NCBI RefSeq assembly: GCF_002967715.1
Contig: NZ_PUIA01000016.1
Coordinates: forward strand, 806,001 to 870,000
Direction of reading: 5' to 3'
DNA length: 64,000 bases
Origin: Blastopirellula marina
GTDB taxonomy: Bacteria > Planctomycetota > Planctomycetia > Pirellulales > Pirellulaceae
Within the stretch, counting starts at the first letter, position 1. Each line of letters opens with the position of its first letter. A program made the position numbers and the translations under genes. Shown here in pieces: positions 8,339 through 17,154 of the stretch. Under the pieces are notes generated by a model that saw only the letters and a program-made list of their open reading frames with translations, was not told where the DNA came from and searched no databases.

Positions 8339-10030
8339 CTACCATAACTTCAAGTCGGGGCGTGCCTGTTTGAGCGCCTCGACGTCGCTCTTTTGGTAGT
8401 AGCTGTGCTCTGCCGGGAGCGTGGCGAATGTGTCGAGGTTCACGCTCTTGATGTTGGGCATGTCTTTCAGTTTGAGCAGTGCTTCGGCGGAGATCGTCCG
8501 CGGTAGGCTAAGGGACTCAAGTGCCGGCATTTCTTTCAAATAGACGAAGCCGGAGCCGTCGATCTGATCGCAATCGCTGATGCCCAGTCTCTTAAGCTTG
8601 GTAAAACGCTGTAGCTTTTCCAGCTGCGCGTCGGTGGTGGGGGTTTCGCCGAGCTCGAGTGACTCGAGCGTATCGACATTGATCGCGGTCAGCGCGTTAG
8701 GCGTGATCTGGGTTTCGATCGCGGCCAGACGTTCGAGATTGGGCAACGCTCCCAGGGCTGCCAGGGTAGCCGGCGAGAGGTGTGGGCTCTTCGATAGATT
8801 GATGTAGTTGAGTTCGCCCAGCTCGGCCAGATGCTGAAGTCCCTCGCCGGTGAGTTGGTTGTCGTAGAGATTCAACTGCTTAAGGTGTTTGAGCTTGGCC
8901 AAGTGACGAAAGTTGTCATCGGTAAGGGGCGTCGAGTGAAGGTCAAGGTTCGACAATTCAGGAAGGTTCGCCAGGTATGCCAGCCCTTCGCCGGTGATTT
9001 GTGTTTCGCCCAACGATAGGGTTCTCAGGTTCTTCAGGTCGGCTAGGTTCGCCAGCCCTTCATCGGTGATCAACGTGCCGGCCAGATCAAGCGAAGTTAG
9101 CTCGGTTTTGTCTTTCAGATAGGCTAGACCGGCGTCGGTGATGTCTCCACTTGAGACATCCAAGCGAGCTAGTTTCTGTTTATCCTGAAGCGCTTCGAGT
9201 AGCTTGTCGGTCGCAGGCGAAAAGCCATGTCTTACGATTTCGAGATTCTTCAGCGGGGCGATAAACTCGTAGCCGGCCTCGGTGAAACGCTCGACGACGT
9301 CGAACTTCAGGGTATCGATTTCAGCCGGGTCGTCGACATCTTCGACATCGACACCCCGCGCGGCGAGTTCCTCGAGGATCGTCTTGGGCTCGCTGGGGTT
9401 GGCCTTGAGCGATTGGAAGATGTGCATCGCGAGTTGCAGCTCGTCCATCTTCGGCGTGTCGAGTGCACTTTCGCCGATGGTCATCTTGTAGTCGAACTTG
9501 CCGACCGCGCGGGTACCCCAGGCCATGTAGGCCTTGCCCGGTTCGCCCCATGGGTCTGGGCTGCTGATGGCCAGCACCGATGGGTCTGCAAAGCGGAGGA
9601 ACTCTTTGTCTTGCATGTACTGTGCTGCGGTTTTGCCTGACATCGACGCGCCCAACTCGAATGCCTGACTTGCTCGCCGCAATAGGAAGCGAAACGTGGG
9701 CTTGCCGAATTCGATCTTCAGCAGAAAGCGGTCATTGTTGGTGTCGGTGATCTCGACCTGGGGAAGGGAGAACGACTGCTCCACTTCCATCGTCGATAGC
9801 AGGTCGACCGTAACCGGCAGGCCGTACTTCGACAGATCGACCGGCTGAAACTTCTGGCCGACGTACTTCTCGGGGAGCTGCGCCGGTTGCGGCTTCAAAT
9901 CCTCCCACTTTGGCATCAGATCGTTGGCCGTATTTTGCTGGGCCGGCAGAGGCGACGGGGCTGCCAGAAGCACAGCAGTGACCAAAGCGAGAACGCTGTT
10001 CGTGATGACGCAGCGGAAATCTATCAGCAT
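8339..10030 (-). CDS. Secreted leucine-rich-repeat protein
   Basis: 563 residues starting at an ATG with GGAGAAGCC upstream. Residues 1-30 are a signal peptide (VLALVTAVLLAAPSPLPAQQ). Residues about 40-265 are a region I do not recognise. From about 270 to 540 there are roughly ten leucine-rich repeats with a period near 24 residues, such as TSLDLAGTLITDEGLANLADL and RTLSLGETQITGEGLAYLANL; this LxxLxLxxTxITDxGLxxL form is the bacterial LRR class very common in planctomycetes. Such repeats form a curved protein-binding solenoid; the partner is unknown. The gene stands alone, converging with sulfatase 3 and divergent from the acyltransferase gene. Confidence 0.85.
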   Translation of the reverse strand: MLIDFRCVITNSVLALVTAVLLAAPSPLPAQQNTANDLMPKWEDLKPQPAQLPEKYVGQKFQPVDLSKYGLPVTVDLLSTMEVEQSFSLPQVEITDTNNDRFLLKIEFGKPTFRFLLRRASQAFELGASMSGKTAAQYMQDKEFLRFADPSVLAISSPDPWGEPGKAYMAWGTRAVGKFDYKMTIGESALDTPKMDELQLAMHIFQSLKANPSEPKTILEELAARGVDVEDVDDPAEIDTLKFDVVERFTEAGYEFIAPLKNLEIVRHGFSPATDKLLEALQDKQKLARLDVSSGDITDAGLAYLKDKTELTSLDLAGTLITDEGLANLADLKNLRTLSLGETQITGEGLAYLANLPELSNLDLHSTPLTDDNFRHLAKLKHLKQLNLYDNQLTGEGLQHLAELGELNYINLSKSPHLSPATLAALGALPNLERLAAIETQITPNALTAINVDTLESLELGETPTTDAQLEKLQRFTKLKRLGISDCDQIDGSGFVYLKEMPALESLSLPRTISAEALLKLKDMPNIKSVNLDTFATLPAEHSYYQKSDVEALKQARPDLKLW

Positions 10031-10449
10031 GAGGCTTCTCCGATTTCGGTTCCATTTAGATGAGGCCCCATTTTAGGCGTGTTTCCAAATCACAACCACA
10101 TACAGGTAACGCTGCGCGAAAGATGCAGGAAAGAGCGTGGTTTAGCGGGGCGACGCATTCCCAGAGCGAACAATCGATTTCGTGTGCGCGAAAGGTGCAA
10201 GAATCGGTTCCGATTGCGGCGATCGTCGTGGTTGGTCGTCCCCTCGATTGGGCTCCCGTGATGCCGCTTGGAAACACGGTTGCCAAAACACCACAGGCCG
10301 CGTTTGGCCTGCGGACAAATCGCATCGTGCGCAAGTTCCATACTGATGGGGTGTTGCGAGTAGTCTCTGGGGTTGGACGCAGGTTTTGGCATGCCTCATG
10401 CAAACTGCTGGGACTCTGGATCACTCGATTTTTTTCATGGGGCAAACCA
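10031..10449. other. 419-base intergenic stretch with small repeats
   Basis: This lies between the divergent LRR and acyltransferase starts. It is open in one frame from 10060, but the predicted peptide is low-quality and the conserved protein starts at 10450. It holds a near-repeat, TGCGCGAAAGATGCAGGAA (10113-10131) and TGCGCGAAAGGTGCAAGAA (10185-10203). It also holds a perfect 10-base inverted pair, GTGTTTCCAA at 10079-10088 and TTGGAAACAC at 10268-10277, and a small hairpin CAGGCC/GGCCTG near 10291-10308. It may be a decayed small mobile element or a promoter with repeated sites. Confidence 0.4.
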
Positions 10450-11586
10450 ATGCAACGAACGATTCGCGAGATCAACGATCCCGCTCGATTAAGTGAACTG
10501 GCCATCGCGTGGGATCGGCTGCATCGACGCACGCCAGGAGCGACTTTCTTTCAAACGCTCGAATGGCTGACGATCACGCTGCGACATTTCAAGCGTCAGC
10601 AGAAGCTACGAGTCTTGGTGGTTAGCGAAGGGGACGAGCCGGTAGGTATCGTCCCCTTTACGGTTCGAATGGAAAAGTTTCGCTTGGGTAGCCTGCGTGT
10701 TCTTTCGTTCCCGCTGGATGACTGGGGAACATTCTATGGGCCGATCGGCAAAGATCCTGTCGGTTTGATGCAAAGTGCCTTGGAGTATATTCGCTCGCAG
10801 CCGCGCGACTGGGATGTGATCGACTTTCGTTACCTGTGCGAGCAGGCCGATCATTTCCCGCAGCTGGCGAAGGTGATCAGTGATCAGCCTATTCCGTTTT
10901 TCGAGCGACCTCGGATGGAAGCCCCGGTCGTCGAACTGGCCGACTCATGGGAAGAGTTCACCAAGTCGAAGTCGAAGAATTGGCGGCGGGGGATGAAGCG
11001 GGAACAAGAGCGAGCCAGGCAGCATGGTAAGCTGAAGTACGTTCGGTACCGTAGCGATATCGAAACCGGCAAGATCGACCCGCGATGGGACCTGTTCGAG
11101 CAGTCTCGCAGCGTTGCCCAGCGAAGCTGGCAGGCCAGTTCTCCGCTAGAGGCTTCGTTCTGTAGTTCACGAGTGGCCCCGTTGATTCGTGACTTGCATG
11201 TCGAAGCGGCTCTCAACGGGATGCTCGACATGAATCTGCTATACCTCGACGATCGTCCGGTGGCGTTTCTGTACAACTATGTGTGCCGCGGGAATGTTTA
11301 CTGTTTGCGAAGCGGCTACGATGCGTCGTGCCCGGCATCGGGGCTGGGGACGATTCTGCTGGCCGAGTTTGTCGAAGACAGTCACAACCGGGGTGATCTG
11401 CAAATCAACTTTGGCCCCGGCACGCAGGACTACAAACTACGCTTCGCCACCCAGATTCAGCGGGCTGTGACCTTTACCCACTACAGCCCGTGGGGAATGC
11501 ATACGCAGATGTTGGCCACCAGAGCGATGATCGATCCGAGCATTCCCGGTTTCGATAATCGCTGCCAGAAACGGTTGGTGACTTAA
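10450..11586 (+). CDS. GNAT-fold acyltransferase (CelD/FemAB-like, BioF2-like)
   Basis: 378 residues from the ATG at 10450; sequence before this in the open frame lacks conserved features. The N-terminal part has the pattern FFQTLEWLTITLRHF followed by LRVLVVSEGDEPVGIVPF, typical of proteins annotated as cellulose biosynthesis CelD or FemAB-like. The C-terminal acetyltransferase half includes MNLLYLDDRPVAFLYNYVC and YDASCPASGLGTILLAEFVED, and ends with INFGPGTQDYKLRFA. Relatives transfer acyl groups to polysaccharides or link amino acids in envelope synthesis; the substrate here is unknown. Its stop codon overlaps the stop of the convergent oxidoreductase gene by three bases. Confidence 0.8.
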   Translation: MQRTIREINDPARLSELAIAWDRLHRRTPGATFFQTLEWLTITLRHFKRQQKLRVLVVSEGDEPVGIVPFTVRMEKFRLGSLRVLSFPLDDWGTFYGPIGKDPVGLMQSALEYIRSQPRDWDVIDFRYLCEQADHFPQLAKVISDQPIPFFERPRMEAPVVELADSWEEFTKSKSKNWRRGMKREQERARQHGKLKYVRYRSDIETGKIDPRWDLFEQSRSVAQRSWQASSPLEASFCSSRVAPLIRDLHVEAALNGMLDMNLLYLDDRPVAFLYNYVCRGNVYCLRSGYDASCPASGLGTILLAEFVEDSHNRGDLQINFGPGTQDYKLRFATQIQRAVTFTHYSPWGMHTQMLATRAMIDPSIPGFDNRCQKRLVT

Positions 11587-12773
11587 AGCCTGGTCAGTGG
11601 GTTGTCGCGCTGTTTGAGTGGGAACTCGATGATTTGCCCGTTTTGACGATGCGATTCGAACACGCCGCAGACCATTTCGACCGTCCAGGCAGCTTCGTGA
11701 ATATCGCACTTGGGCGCGTGGTTGGCGATCACGGCCCTCATCAAATCTCTACCGGCGGCGACGTGGTTATGCACGCTTTGAATGTCGTACGACTTGGTTT
11801 CCTCTTGGCCGACACCTTGCGAGGTAATCGGGATCCAGGTACGCGGCGTATTGGCTGGATTGTATGGGTTGCCAGGCGTGAAGTGCGCGACGGGATCGCG
11901 GTCGATGTGCCAGGTAACAACCCCTTTGCTGCCGATGATTTGAAAGCAGTAGCCGTCAGGATTGGTGCCGTCGTTAGCGACCGATTCGTAGTAGGCGACC
12001 AGGCCGTTGTTCATCAGGTAGCGGGCATGGACTTCGTTACCGGCCAACGGGCCGAGCCCTTCGTTGCCGGGCTTCACGTCCTGGGCGGTTACCAGCTTGC
12101 CGTCTTGCAGCAGCATGCCAGAGACACTTTTGGGCTGGCCTCCGCCGAAGTAGCAGAACAAATTCAAGATGTGCGTCCCCAACACCCACAGGTCTTCGCT
12201 GCCGCCGCGGTGGTCTCCTTTTCCTTTGCCACGCAGTTCGAGGACTTTGCCCAGTTCGCCTGACTCGATCAGCTTGTCGATGTGTTTCAGCGCCGGGTGG
12301 TAGCGATTGCGGTGCGCAACGGCGACCTTGGTACCGTGCTTTTCGGCCGCGGCGATCAGGGCGTCGGCTTCGGCTGGCGTCCGCACGAATGGCTTCTCGC
12401 AGTAAACCCCCTTCGCCCCTGACTCGATCGCGGCCAGCACCATGTCGAAGTGTTGATCGGGATGACGTGGGCCGACCGCAACGAACTCAGGCTTCACTTC
12501 TTCGAGCATGACCTGGTAGTCCGCAAAACCTTTGGCCCCTTCCAGCCGCTTGGTGGCCAGCGACAGCCCGCGTGGGTCGGCATCGGCCACGGCGACCACT
12601 TTCGCCGTGTCGATCTTCTGCCACATGGTATCGAGCCCGTGCCCATAGTTGCCGCGGCCTGTGTGGCCGATCACGGCAACGGGACGCGGAGGAATAATCG
12701 CGTAAGCCAGTGAAGGGGTCAGCAGAGCAGCGGACGAAGCGGCGAGAAAGGTTCGACGTTTCATGGTAGGCAT
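11583..12773 (-). CDS. Gfo/Idh/MocA family oxidoreductase, exported
   Basis: 396 residues. It begins MPTMKRRTFLAASSAALL, a Tat-like leader with the RR pair at residues 6-7, cleaved near AYA; the second Met at 12764 is an equally possible start and neither has a good ribosome site. The NAD(P)-binding fold follows (VAVIGHTGRGNYGHGL), then GVYCEKPFVRTPAEAD with the family's EKP motif and the HRNRYHPALKHI block. The C-terminal alpha/beta domain follows from about residue 185. Exported Gfo/Idh/MocA proteins are abundant in planctomycetes and act on sugars or cyclitols; no substrate can be assigned. It is a single gene, convergent with the acyltransferase. Confidence 0.87.
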   Translation of the reverse strand: MPTMKRRTFLAASSAALLTPSLAYAIIPPRPVAVIGHTGRGNYGHGLDTMWQKIDTAKVVAVADADPRGLSLATKRLEGAKGFADYQVMLEEVKPEFVAVGPRHPDQHFDMVLAAIESGAKGVYCEKPFVRTPAEADALIAAAEKHGTKVAVAHRNRYHPALKHIDKLIESGELGKVLELRGKGKGDHRGGSEDLWVLGTHILNLFCYFGGGQPKSVSGMLLQDGKLVTAQDVKPGNEGLGPLAGNEVHARYLMNNGLVAYYESVANDGTNPDGYCFQIIGSKGVVTWHIDRDPVAHFTPGNPYNPANTPRTWIPITSQGVGQEETKSYDIQSVHNHVAAGRDLMRAVIANHAPKCDIHEAAWTVEMVCGVFESHRQNGQIIEFPLKQRDNPLTRL

Positions 12774-12856
12774 TGATAGAAAAGAGTGTGCAAGAAAGGC
12801 AGGTTAGATGACAGAATTCTAACATGCCAGCCTGCGATTCGCCACGGAGTGGGTGG

Positions 12857-13276
12857 TTAGTCCATCTGCTCGAGTTCTGCCAGTCGTTTGCGCAGTCGGG
12901 CCTTTTCCTGTTCGACCGTTTCCTGCTGGGCAGGCGTATCGAGATGCTTCGGACGCGGTGGTTCCGATTTGGCTTGAGGGCAGCTGACAATCGTGTCGTT
13001 GGTCATATAAACGCCGGTCATCAGCGAGGTCTTCACGTGCGCCTTGTGGATGCACCCTGCGCGGTCGCGAAAACGGACGCGATAGATGCGGTCGCTCTTT
13101 TCGCCAAACCAGCCAGGGCCGAAGGGAGCCCAGTGTGTTTCCAGGAGTTCCCCGCCAGTTCGGGTGACATACTTGCGAACACGCTCGCGGTCCATGGAAT
13201 CGGCCAACAGGCGAAATAGGATGCTGGCAGCAATCGAGACACCGATCACGATAAAGACGAATTCCCCGCCGTTCAT
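12857..13276 (-). CDS. Small membrane protein, copy A of a tandem pair
   Basis: 139 residues with GGAGGTAAG 11 bases before the ATG. Residues 5-25 form one hydrophobic segment (FVFIVIGVSIAASILFRLL). A soluble domain follows with GELLETHWAPFGPGW, YRVRFRDRAGCIHKAHVKTSLMTGVY and, at the end, a Lys/Arg/Glu-rich helix. It is clearly homologous to the next gene upstream: both have WAPFGP, GCxHxAxVKTSLxxGV and a two-step DRxRVxxxV element after the membrane span. The family is not one I recognise; it may be restricted to planctomycetes. The two genes are 72 bases apart on the same strand and probably form an operon. Confidence 0.8.
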   Translation of the reverse strand: MNGGEFVFIVIGVSIAASILFRLLADSMDRERVRKYVTRTGGELLETHWAPFGPGWFGEKSDRIYRVRFRDRAGCIHKAHVKTSLMTGVYMTNDTIVSCPQAKSEPPRPKHLDTPAQQETVEQEKARLRKRLAELEQMD

Positions 13277-13348
13277 CGCTGAGACTTACCTCCGAAATAG
13301 ATAATAACCACGTTTTGAATTGAAGGGGTATTCGCTACGTTTTGCAGA

Positions 13349-13708
13349 TTATTGGGCCTGCGATTCTGGATTCGGGGTGTTTCCAGGTAGGGTGCCTGGC
13401 GAGGGGCGGCGGATGATGCGATCTTCCGAAAACCAAACACCGTTTATGAGAGAGGTTTTCACGTAAGCCTGGTGTTCGCAGCCCTCCTTATCGAGGTACC
13501 GAATCTGGTACACACCCGAACGCTCTCCCAAAGCCCACGGTCCGAAGGGGGCCCACTGGATCGACAGCAGCTTGTCTCCGCGACCGTTGACGAAATACTC
13601 GACCCGCCGGCGATCGAGTTTGCCTGACAAGAGTCGTAGGCAGATACCAACCACCAGGGCGAAGGCAGCAATCACCAAGACAATGATATCACCAGGTTCC
13701 AGCGACAA
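13349..13708 (-). CDS. Small membrane protein, copy B of a tandem pair (TTG start)
   Basis: 119 residues from a TTG (complement of 13706-13708); no in-frame ATG precedes the hydrophobic segment (DIIVLVIAAFALVVGICLRLL). The soluble part matches the adjacent copy A: DRRRVEYFVNGRGDKLLSIQWAPFGPW, then YQIRYLDKEGCEHQAYVKTSLINGVWF. The C-terminus differs, being Pro/Asn-rich with no charged helix. The conserved Cys and His in GCxHxA may be functional, but this is only a guess. The upstream ribosome site is weak, suggesting low expression. Confidence 0.72.
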   Translation of the reverse strand: MSLEPGDIIVLVIAAFALVVGICLRLLSGKLDRRRVEYFVNGRGDKLLSIQWAPFGPWALGERSGVYQIRYLDKEGCEHQAYVKTSLINGVWFSEDRIIRRPSPGTLPGNTPNPESQAQ

Positions 13709-13867
13709 GATTCTGCTTTTCTAATAGGCTTTTGATAGACCGAAGAAGTACTGCTAGTCTATACGCAGGAAACGATGAAATCTTCCAAGTAATCATTTGA
13801 TGGTTGGATGGATTTCCAATCCATTTGTCTTCACTGACGATGAAGGTAGTCTAACCCTGTACCACCC

Positions 13868-14701
13868 ATGAAACCACTCTGGCTGATCGAACACGGCGTC
13901 TACAGAGAACATGCGGTGCCCTTCCAGCGTGAGGTCGAACGCCAAGGCATGATCTGCATAGAGGTCGATTATGCACCCGGCAAGCAACCGCCGCATGACA
14001 TCCTGGGTGCTGAGTTGCTTACGGAGGAAGCGTGTGTGGTGCTGTGGGGCACTCTGCCGCTGATGCAACAGATTCAGCTTCGCCGATCGTGGGTTCCAGG
14101 TGGATGGTGCAATACTGAGAATCTGGCGTGCGCCACCTATTACTCCTATTTCGGAGCGTACTTGCTCAACGATCATCACACGATTCTGCCCGGCGTCGAG
14201 GCGATCTGCCTGCAAGAGCAGCTGTTCGCTGAATTTGGTGATGGTGACGAAGTCTTTGTTCGACCAAGTAGCGTGCATAAACTGTTCGCCGGCAGAGTCG
14301 CGTACAAAGATGATTTTCGCGATGCCATCGCTGCATCGCGATATGATCCGACAACTCGGATTGTCGTTTCATCTGCGAAGGAAATCGGCCGAGAATGGCG
14401 GCTCGTTATCGTCGACGATGAAGTCGTTGCGTCAACGCAATATCGAGATAACGGTACCATGGCAATATCGCGAGGCTGTCCGGAGAGCGTATTACGATTT
14501 GCCGACGAGATGTTGCACGAAGTGCCCTGGCGTCCTGACAAGGCCTTCATGATGGATATTTGCGAATCGAACGACGAACTCTATCTACTGGAACTGAATA
14601 GCTTCAGTTGCTCGGGATTGTACGCTTGCGATCTAGCCGCGGTGATTCGGGCTGCAAGTGCGACCGCACAAGACGCGTGGAAAGCTAACCACTTTGGATG
14701 A
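13868..14701 (+). CDS. ATP-grasp fold protein (DUF4343-like)
   Basis: 277 residues. The start ATG opens the conserved MKPLWLIEHGVYRE segment. The middle region has DEVFVRPSSVHKLFAGRV, where the Lys-containing nucleotide loop of ATP-grasp enzymes falls, then EIGREWRLVIVDDEVVASTQYRDNG. The C-terminal MMDICESNDELYLLELNSFSCSGLY places acidic and Asn metal ligands as in other ATP-grasp folds. Such enzymes ligate a carboxylate to an amine or thiol with ATP; the substrate is unknown. Small standalone ATP-grasp proteins of this kind are often annotated DUF4343. It is a single gene divergent from the small membrane protein pair. Confidence 0.72.
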   Translation: MKPLWLIEHGVYREHAVPFQREVERQGMICIEVDYAPGKQPPHDILGAELLTEEACVVLWGTLPLMQQIQLRRSWVPGGWCNTENLACATYYSYFGAYLLNDHHTILPGVEAICLQEQLFAEFGDGDEVFVRPSSVHKLFAGRVAYKDDFRDAIAASRYDPTTRIVVSSAKEIGREWRLVIVDDEVVASTQYRDNGTMAISRGCPESVLRFADEMLHEVPWRPDKAFMMDICESNDELYLLELNSFSCSGLYACDLAAVIRAASATAQDAWKANHFG

Positions 14702-14760
14702 CGAACAAGGCCGCCGAAACCTGCTGGTACCCCATTTGATCTCGATGTGTTTCCTTCTCG

Positions 14761-14952
14761 CTACATCAGGTCACCCTTGTTGCGTCCCTGATCGTCGTAA
14801 CGCATGTAGCTGAAGTAAACAAATACGACGGCGAAGATCGGAATCAGAATGACGAAGAATGGCGTGACGGCGTACGACACGCCTACGATGAGTGCGGCAA
14901 AGACGAACCATAGCCACCAGGTATCGCGCCATAGACCTTTCAGAGGTCCCAT
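14761..14952 (-). CDS. 63-residue membrane protein
   Basis: The ATG at 14952 is preceded by GGAGAG at a spacing of seven bases. The peptide MGPLKGLWRDTWWLWFVF continues through two hydrophobic segments (about 13-30 and 32-48) to a charged tail RYDDQGRNKGDL. The open frame extends upstream, but those residues are polar and unsupported. It converges with the ATP-grasp gene, 59 bases between stops. The family is not recognised beyond a general resemblance to short planctomycete two-span membrane proteins. Confidence 0.68.
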   Translation of the reverse strand: MGPLKGLWRDTWWLWFVFAALIVGVSYAVTPFFVILIPIFAVVFVYFSYMRYDDQGRNKGDLM

Positions 14953-15079
14953 TGAATTCTCTCCGTCGCTGCATGATTGTTCGGGGGTCGACAGAGAGAT
15001 TCTACGCCAAGCGTGCTGGCAACGCACGTGATAAGCGTCGCACCAGTTCGAGGGGGAAGGTTGCGTTTTACGGCTGGTG

Positions 15080-15529
15080 TTACTTGCTGAGATTGAACTG
15101 GAACGCGTTGTTGCCCCCTTCGGCAACCACCGCTTTCAGCTCGGACGACTTATAGTCGGAATATTGCGGCGGCAGATGCTGCACGGTCTTCGACTTCGGT
15201 GGAATGGCGGGATGGTCACTCGGCTGGACGATTGTTTGTTCGATTTTCTTCACCGAGACCTGGTACCGCCCGGCCGGAGCACCGTCGCCTGGTTCGTAAG
15301 TGGTTAGCTCGTATTGGCCTGCTTTGTCGGTCTTGCCGTACGAGGTGATCATCAGTTTTTCGCAGAAGAACATCACGGTGGCTCCCTCGATGGGCGTTCC
15401 GTCGAGGGTGATCTGGCCGCGGACAGGAATCGTGGGATTTCGGCCTGGGATCAAGGTCGGCTGGCCTGAACTGCATCCCAGGAATGCCGCGGCCACGATC
15501 AACAGAAACATGGAAGGAATGCGGGACAT
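15080..15529 (-). CDS. Lipoprotein with carboxypeptidase-regulatory-like domain
   Basis: 149 residues from the ATG at 15529. Residues 1-18 are a lipoprotein signal ending AAAFLGC, so Cys19 is the expected lipidated residue. The mature part is a transthyretin-like beta sandwich: VRGQITLDGTPIEGATVMFF, then TDKAGQYELTTYEPGDGAPAGRYQVSV. This small lipoprotein type is found repeatedly downstream of DUF1559 genes in planctomycetes. It follows the DUF1559 gene by two bases, so the two are translated together and probably act together at the cell surface (inference). Confidence 0.86.
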   Translation of the reverse strand: MSRIPSMFLLIVAAAFLGCSSGQPTLIPGRNPTIPVRGQITLDGTPIEGATVMFFCEKLMITSYGKTDKAGQYELTTYEPGDGAPAGRYQVSVKKIEQTIVQPSDHPAIPPKSKTVQHLPPQYSDYKSSELKAVVAEGGNNAFQFNLSK

Positions 15530-15531
15530 GA

Positions 15532-16536
15532 TCACTCGCTGCCTGGGGTGTATTCCCCACCACTCTTGCTGCCCATCGCTCCCCACACGCCATACGGGCT
15601 CGGGCCGCTGGCGACCGAGGCGGCTCCCTGATTGCCGGCGTCGATCGTTTCGGTGATGAAACGAATCGAACCGTCGGCGAAGGTTGCCATCACACCACCG
15701 GGATGGTAGCTCGAGGCGGTGTAGAACCCGTCCTGGGCGTCGTGATTCGAGTAAGCACACTGCGGGCTGTTCGGCGGAAGGCAGGTATTCATGGCCGAGA
15801 AGGCTGAACCGCCGTCGGTCCAGCGGCTGCCGGGGGCACTGATCGGATTGCTGTACCCGCTGATCGAATCGTAGGTCAACGCACACTCGGCTGGCGTGGA
15901 CGGGTCGCTGCCGTAGTTCACATTGAAGCGATCGGTAGGACTGGTCGGAAACCCGTGTTCGGATAGGGCAAGCGTGTTGCTGGTGCCGTCGGTGATGTCG
16001 GCCATGCTCGTGTGTTTGACCAGGCCGAAGATACCGCGCGGCTCAAGGGTTTCGGTATCGTACGAGTCGCCGGCGCAGAAGGTGTAGTTGGCATCGGCGA
16101 TCACGTCATTGGAGACATGCTGCGGGCTCGAGGGGCAGAGCAGCGTGTTGAACGTGATTGTCCAAGGTTGAAAATCATCCCAGGGAGTCTTGGTGTTGCC
16201 ATGGGCGCGGACTTCGTTGGCGGCGGCTGATTGTTCGATGTAGGGAAGCAAACCGACGAACCCGCTTTGACGTTGATACGGAGCCAGGGTTCCGCCGTTG
16301 TGTTGATGCTGGCCGCTTCCCCCTTCGCGATAAGGAAAGACGTTGAACGTGTCGTGATAGACATGCAGGGCGAGACTGAGTTGTTTCATGTTATTGGTGC
16401 AGGCCATGCGGCGCGAGGTCTCGCGGGCCTGTTGTACGGCCGGCAGCAGCAAGGCCACCAAGACACCAATGACGGCCAATACGACCAACAGTTCGACCAG
16501 GGAGAAACCACTTCGTGCGGTATGTTTCGTGGTCAT
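15532..16536 (-). CDS. DUF1559 pseudopilin-like protein
   Basis: 334 residues with GGAG ten bases before the ATG. The N-terminus is a type IV pilin-like leader: cleavage expected after Gly10, then FSLVELLVVLAVIGVLVALLLP with Glu15 at the +5 position. The body ends with GGVMATFADGSIRFITETID, the conserved DG block of DUF1559 proteins, and Cys residues typical of the family. These proteins are hugely expanded in planctomycetes and are thought to form pseudopili or surface fibres. The gene is upstream in an operon with the lipoprotein. The 618-base region before it probably holds its promoter. Confidence 0.92.
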   Translation of the reverse strand: MTTKHTARSGFSLVELLVVLAVIGVLVALLLPAVQQARETSRRMACTNNMKQLSLALHVYHDTFNVFPYREGGSGQHQHNGGTLAPYQRQSGFVGLLPYIEQSAAANEVRAHGNTKTPWDDFQPWTITFNTLLCPSSPQHVSNDVIADANYTFCAGDSYDTETLEPRGIFGLVKHTSMADITDGTSNTLALSEHGFPTSPTDRFNVNYGSDPSTPAECALTYDSISGYSNPISAPGSRWTDGGSAFSAMNTCLPPNSPQCAYSNHDAQDGFYTASSYHPGGVMATFADGSIRFITETIDAGNQGAASVASGPSPYGVWGAMGSKSGGEYTPGSE

Positions 16537-17154
16537 GTTCTACAGCTCCAGGAGGGTCTGTCTGGCAGGAAAAAAACTCAAAGAACTTCCTGGGGTATAG
16601 AATACTCAAACGGCGTTCCAAATGGTGTTCATTCTCTGCTCACAGCCATAACGGATAGCCGAAGGGGTTTGCGCTAAATAGAACAAGTGTGGTTATCGTC
16701 CCTTAAATCTCCCTACAAGGTCTTATCCTTTCCCTAAGTTGGGAGGTGGTTTCCTGCGATATTAAGCGTTTTCTTTCTGCCAATTTCATAGTTACCTCCC
16801 TTGGCTAAAGGGGAGTGCTGTCTCCTTAGGCGGCTTCGCCTCGATCTGCTTAGTGTGCGCGCGAAGCGTTAGGAAACGTAGGAAAATCAAACCTGTTATA
16901 GAGGCAATTTGGGAAATGACGTCGTAAAAAAACTTACGGCACGCAGCAGCTTGGTCATTGGCTACCGGCAATTTGGGAGGTTTGGAAGAGGGCGCAGACT
17001 GCGAAAGATGTGTTGGTTGGTTTTGGGGGATCGAGGGGAGTCACGCGGAATCTTGTCCCAAGGGTAGCTTTGGCCAGAAGCAGACGTTTAGAATAGGCAA
17101 GCCTCGTCGGACAACGAGATGCTCATCGCCTTGCCTGGTAAGGATTTGCCACGA
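16537..17154. other. 618-base divergent intergenic region
   Basis: It separates the DUF1559 start (minus) from the ABC permease start (plus). No convincing gene was seen. The core GGCAATTTGGGA occurs twice (about 16903-16914 and 16968-16979). There is a small hairpin GGCGGCTTCGCC near 16829. It could hold regulatory sites or an unrecognised short RNA. Confidence 0.4.

Noticed and set aside
15530-15886. 119-codon extension of the small lipoprotein upstream
   Set aside because: It lies out of frame inside the DUF1559 gene; the lipobox leader starts at 15529.
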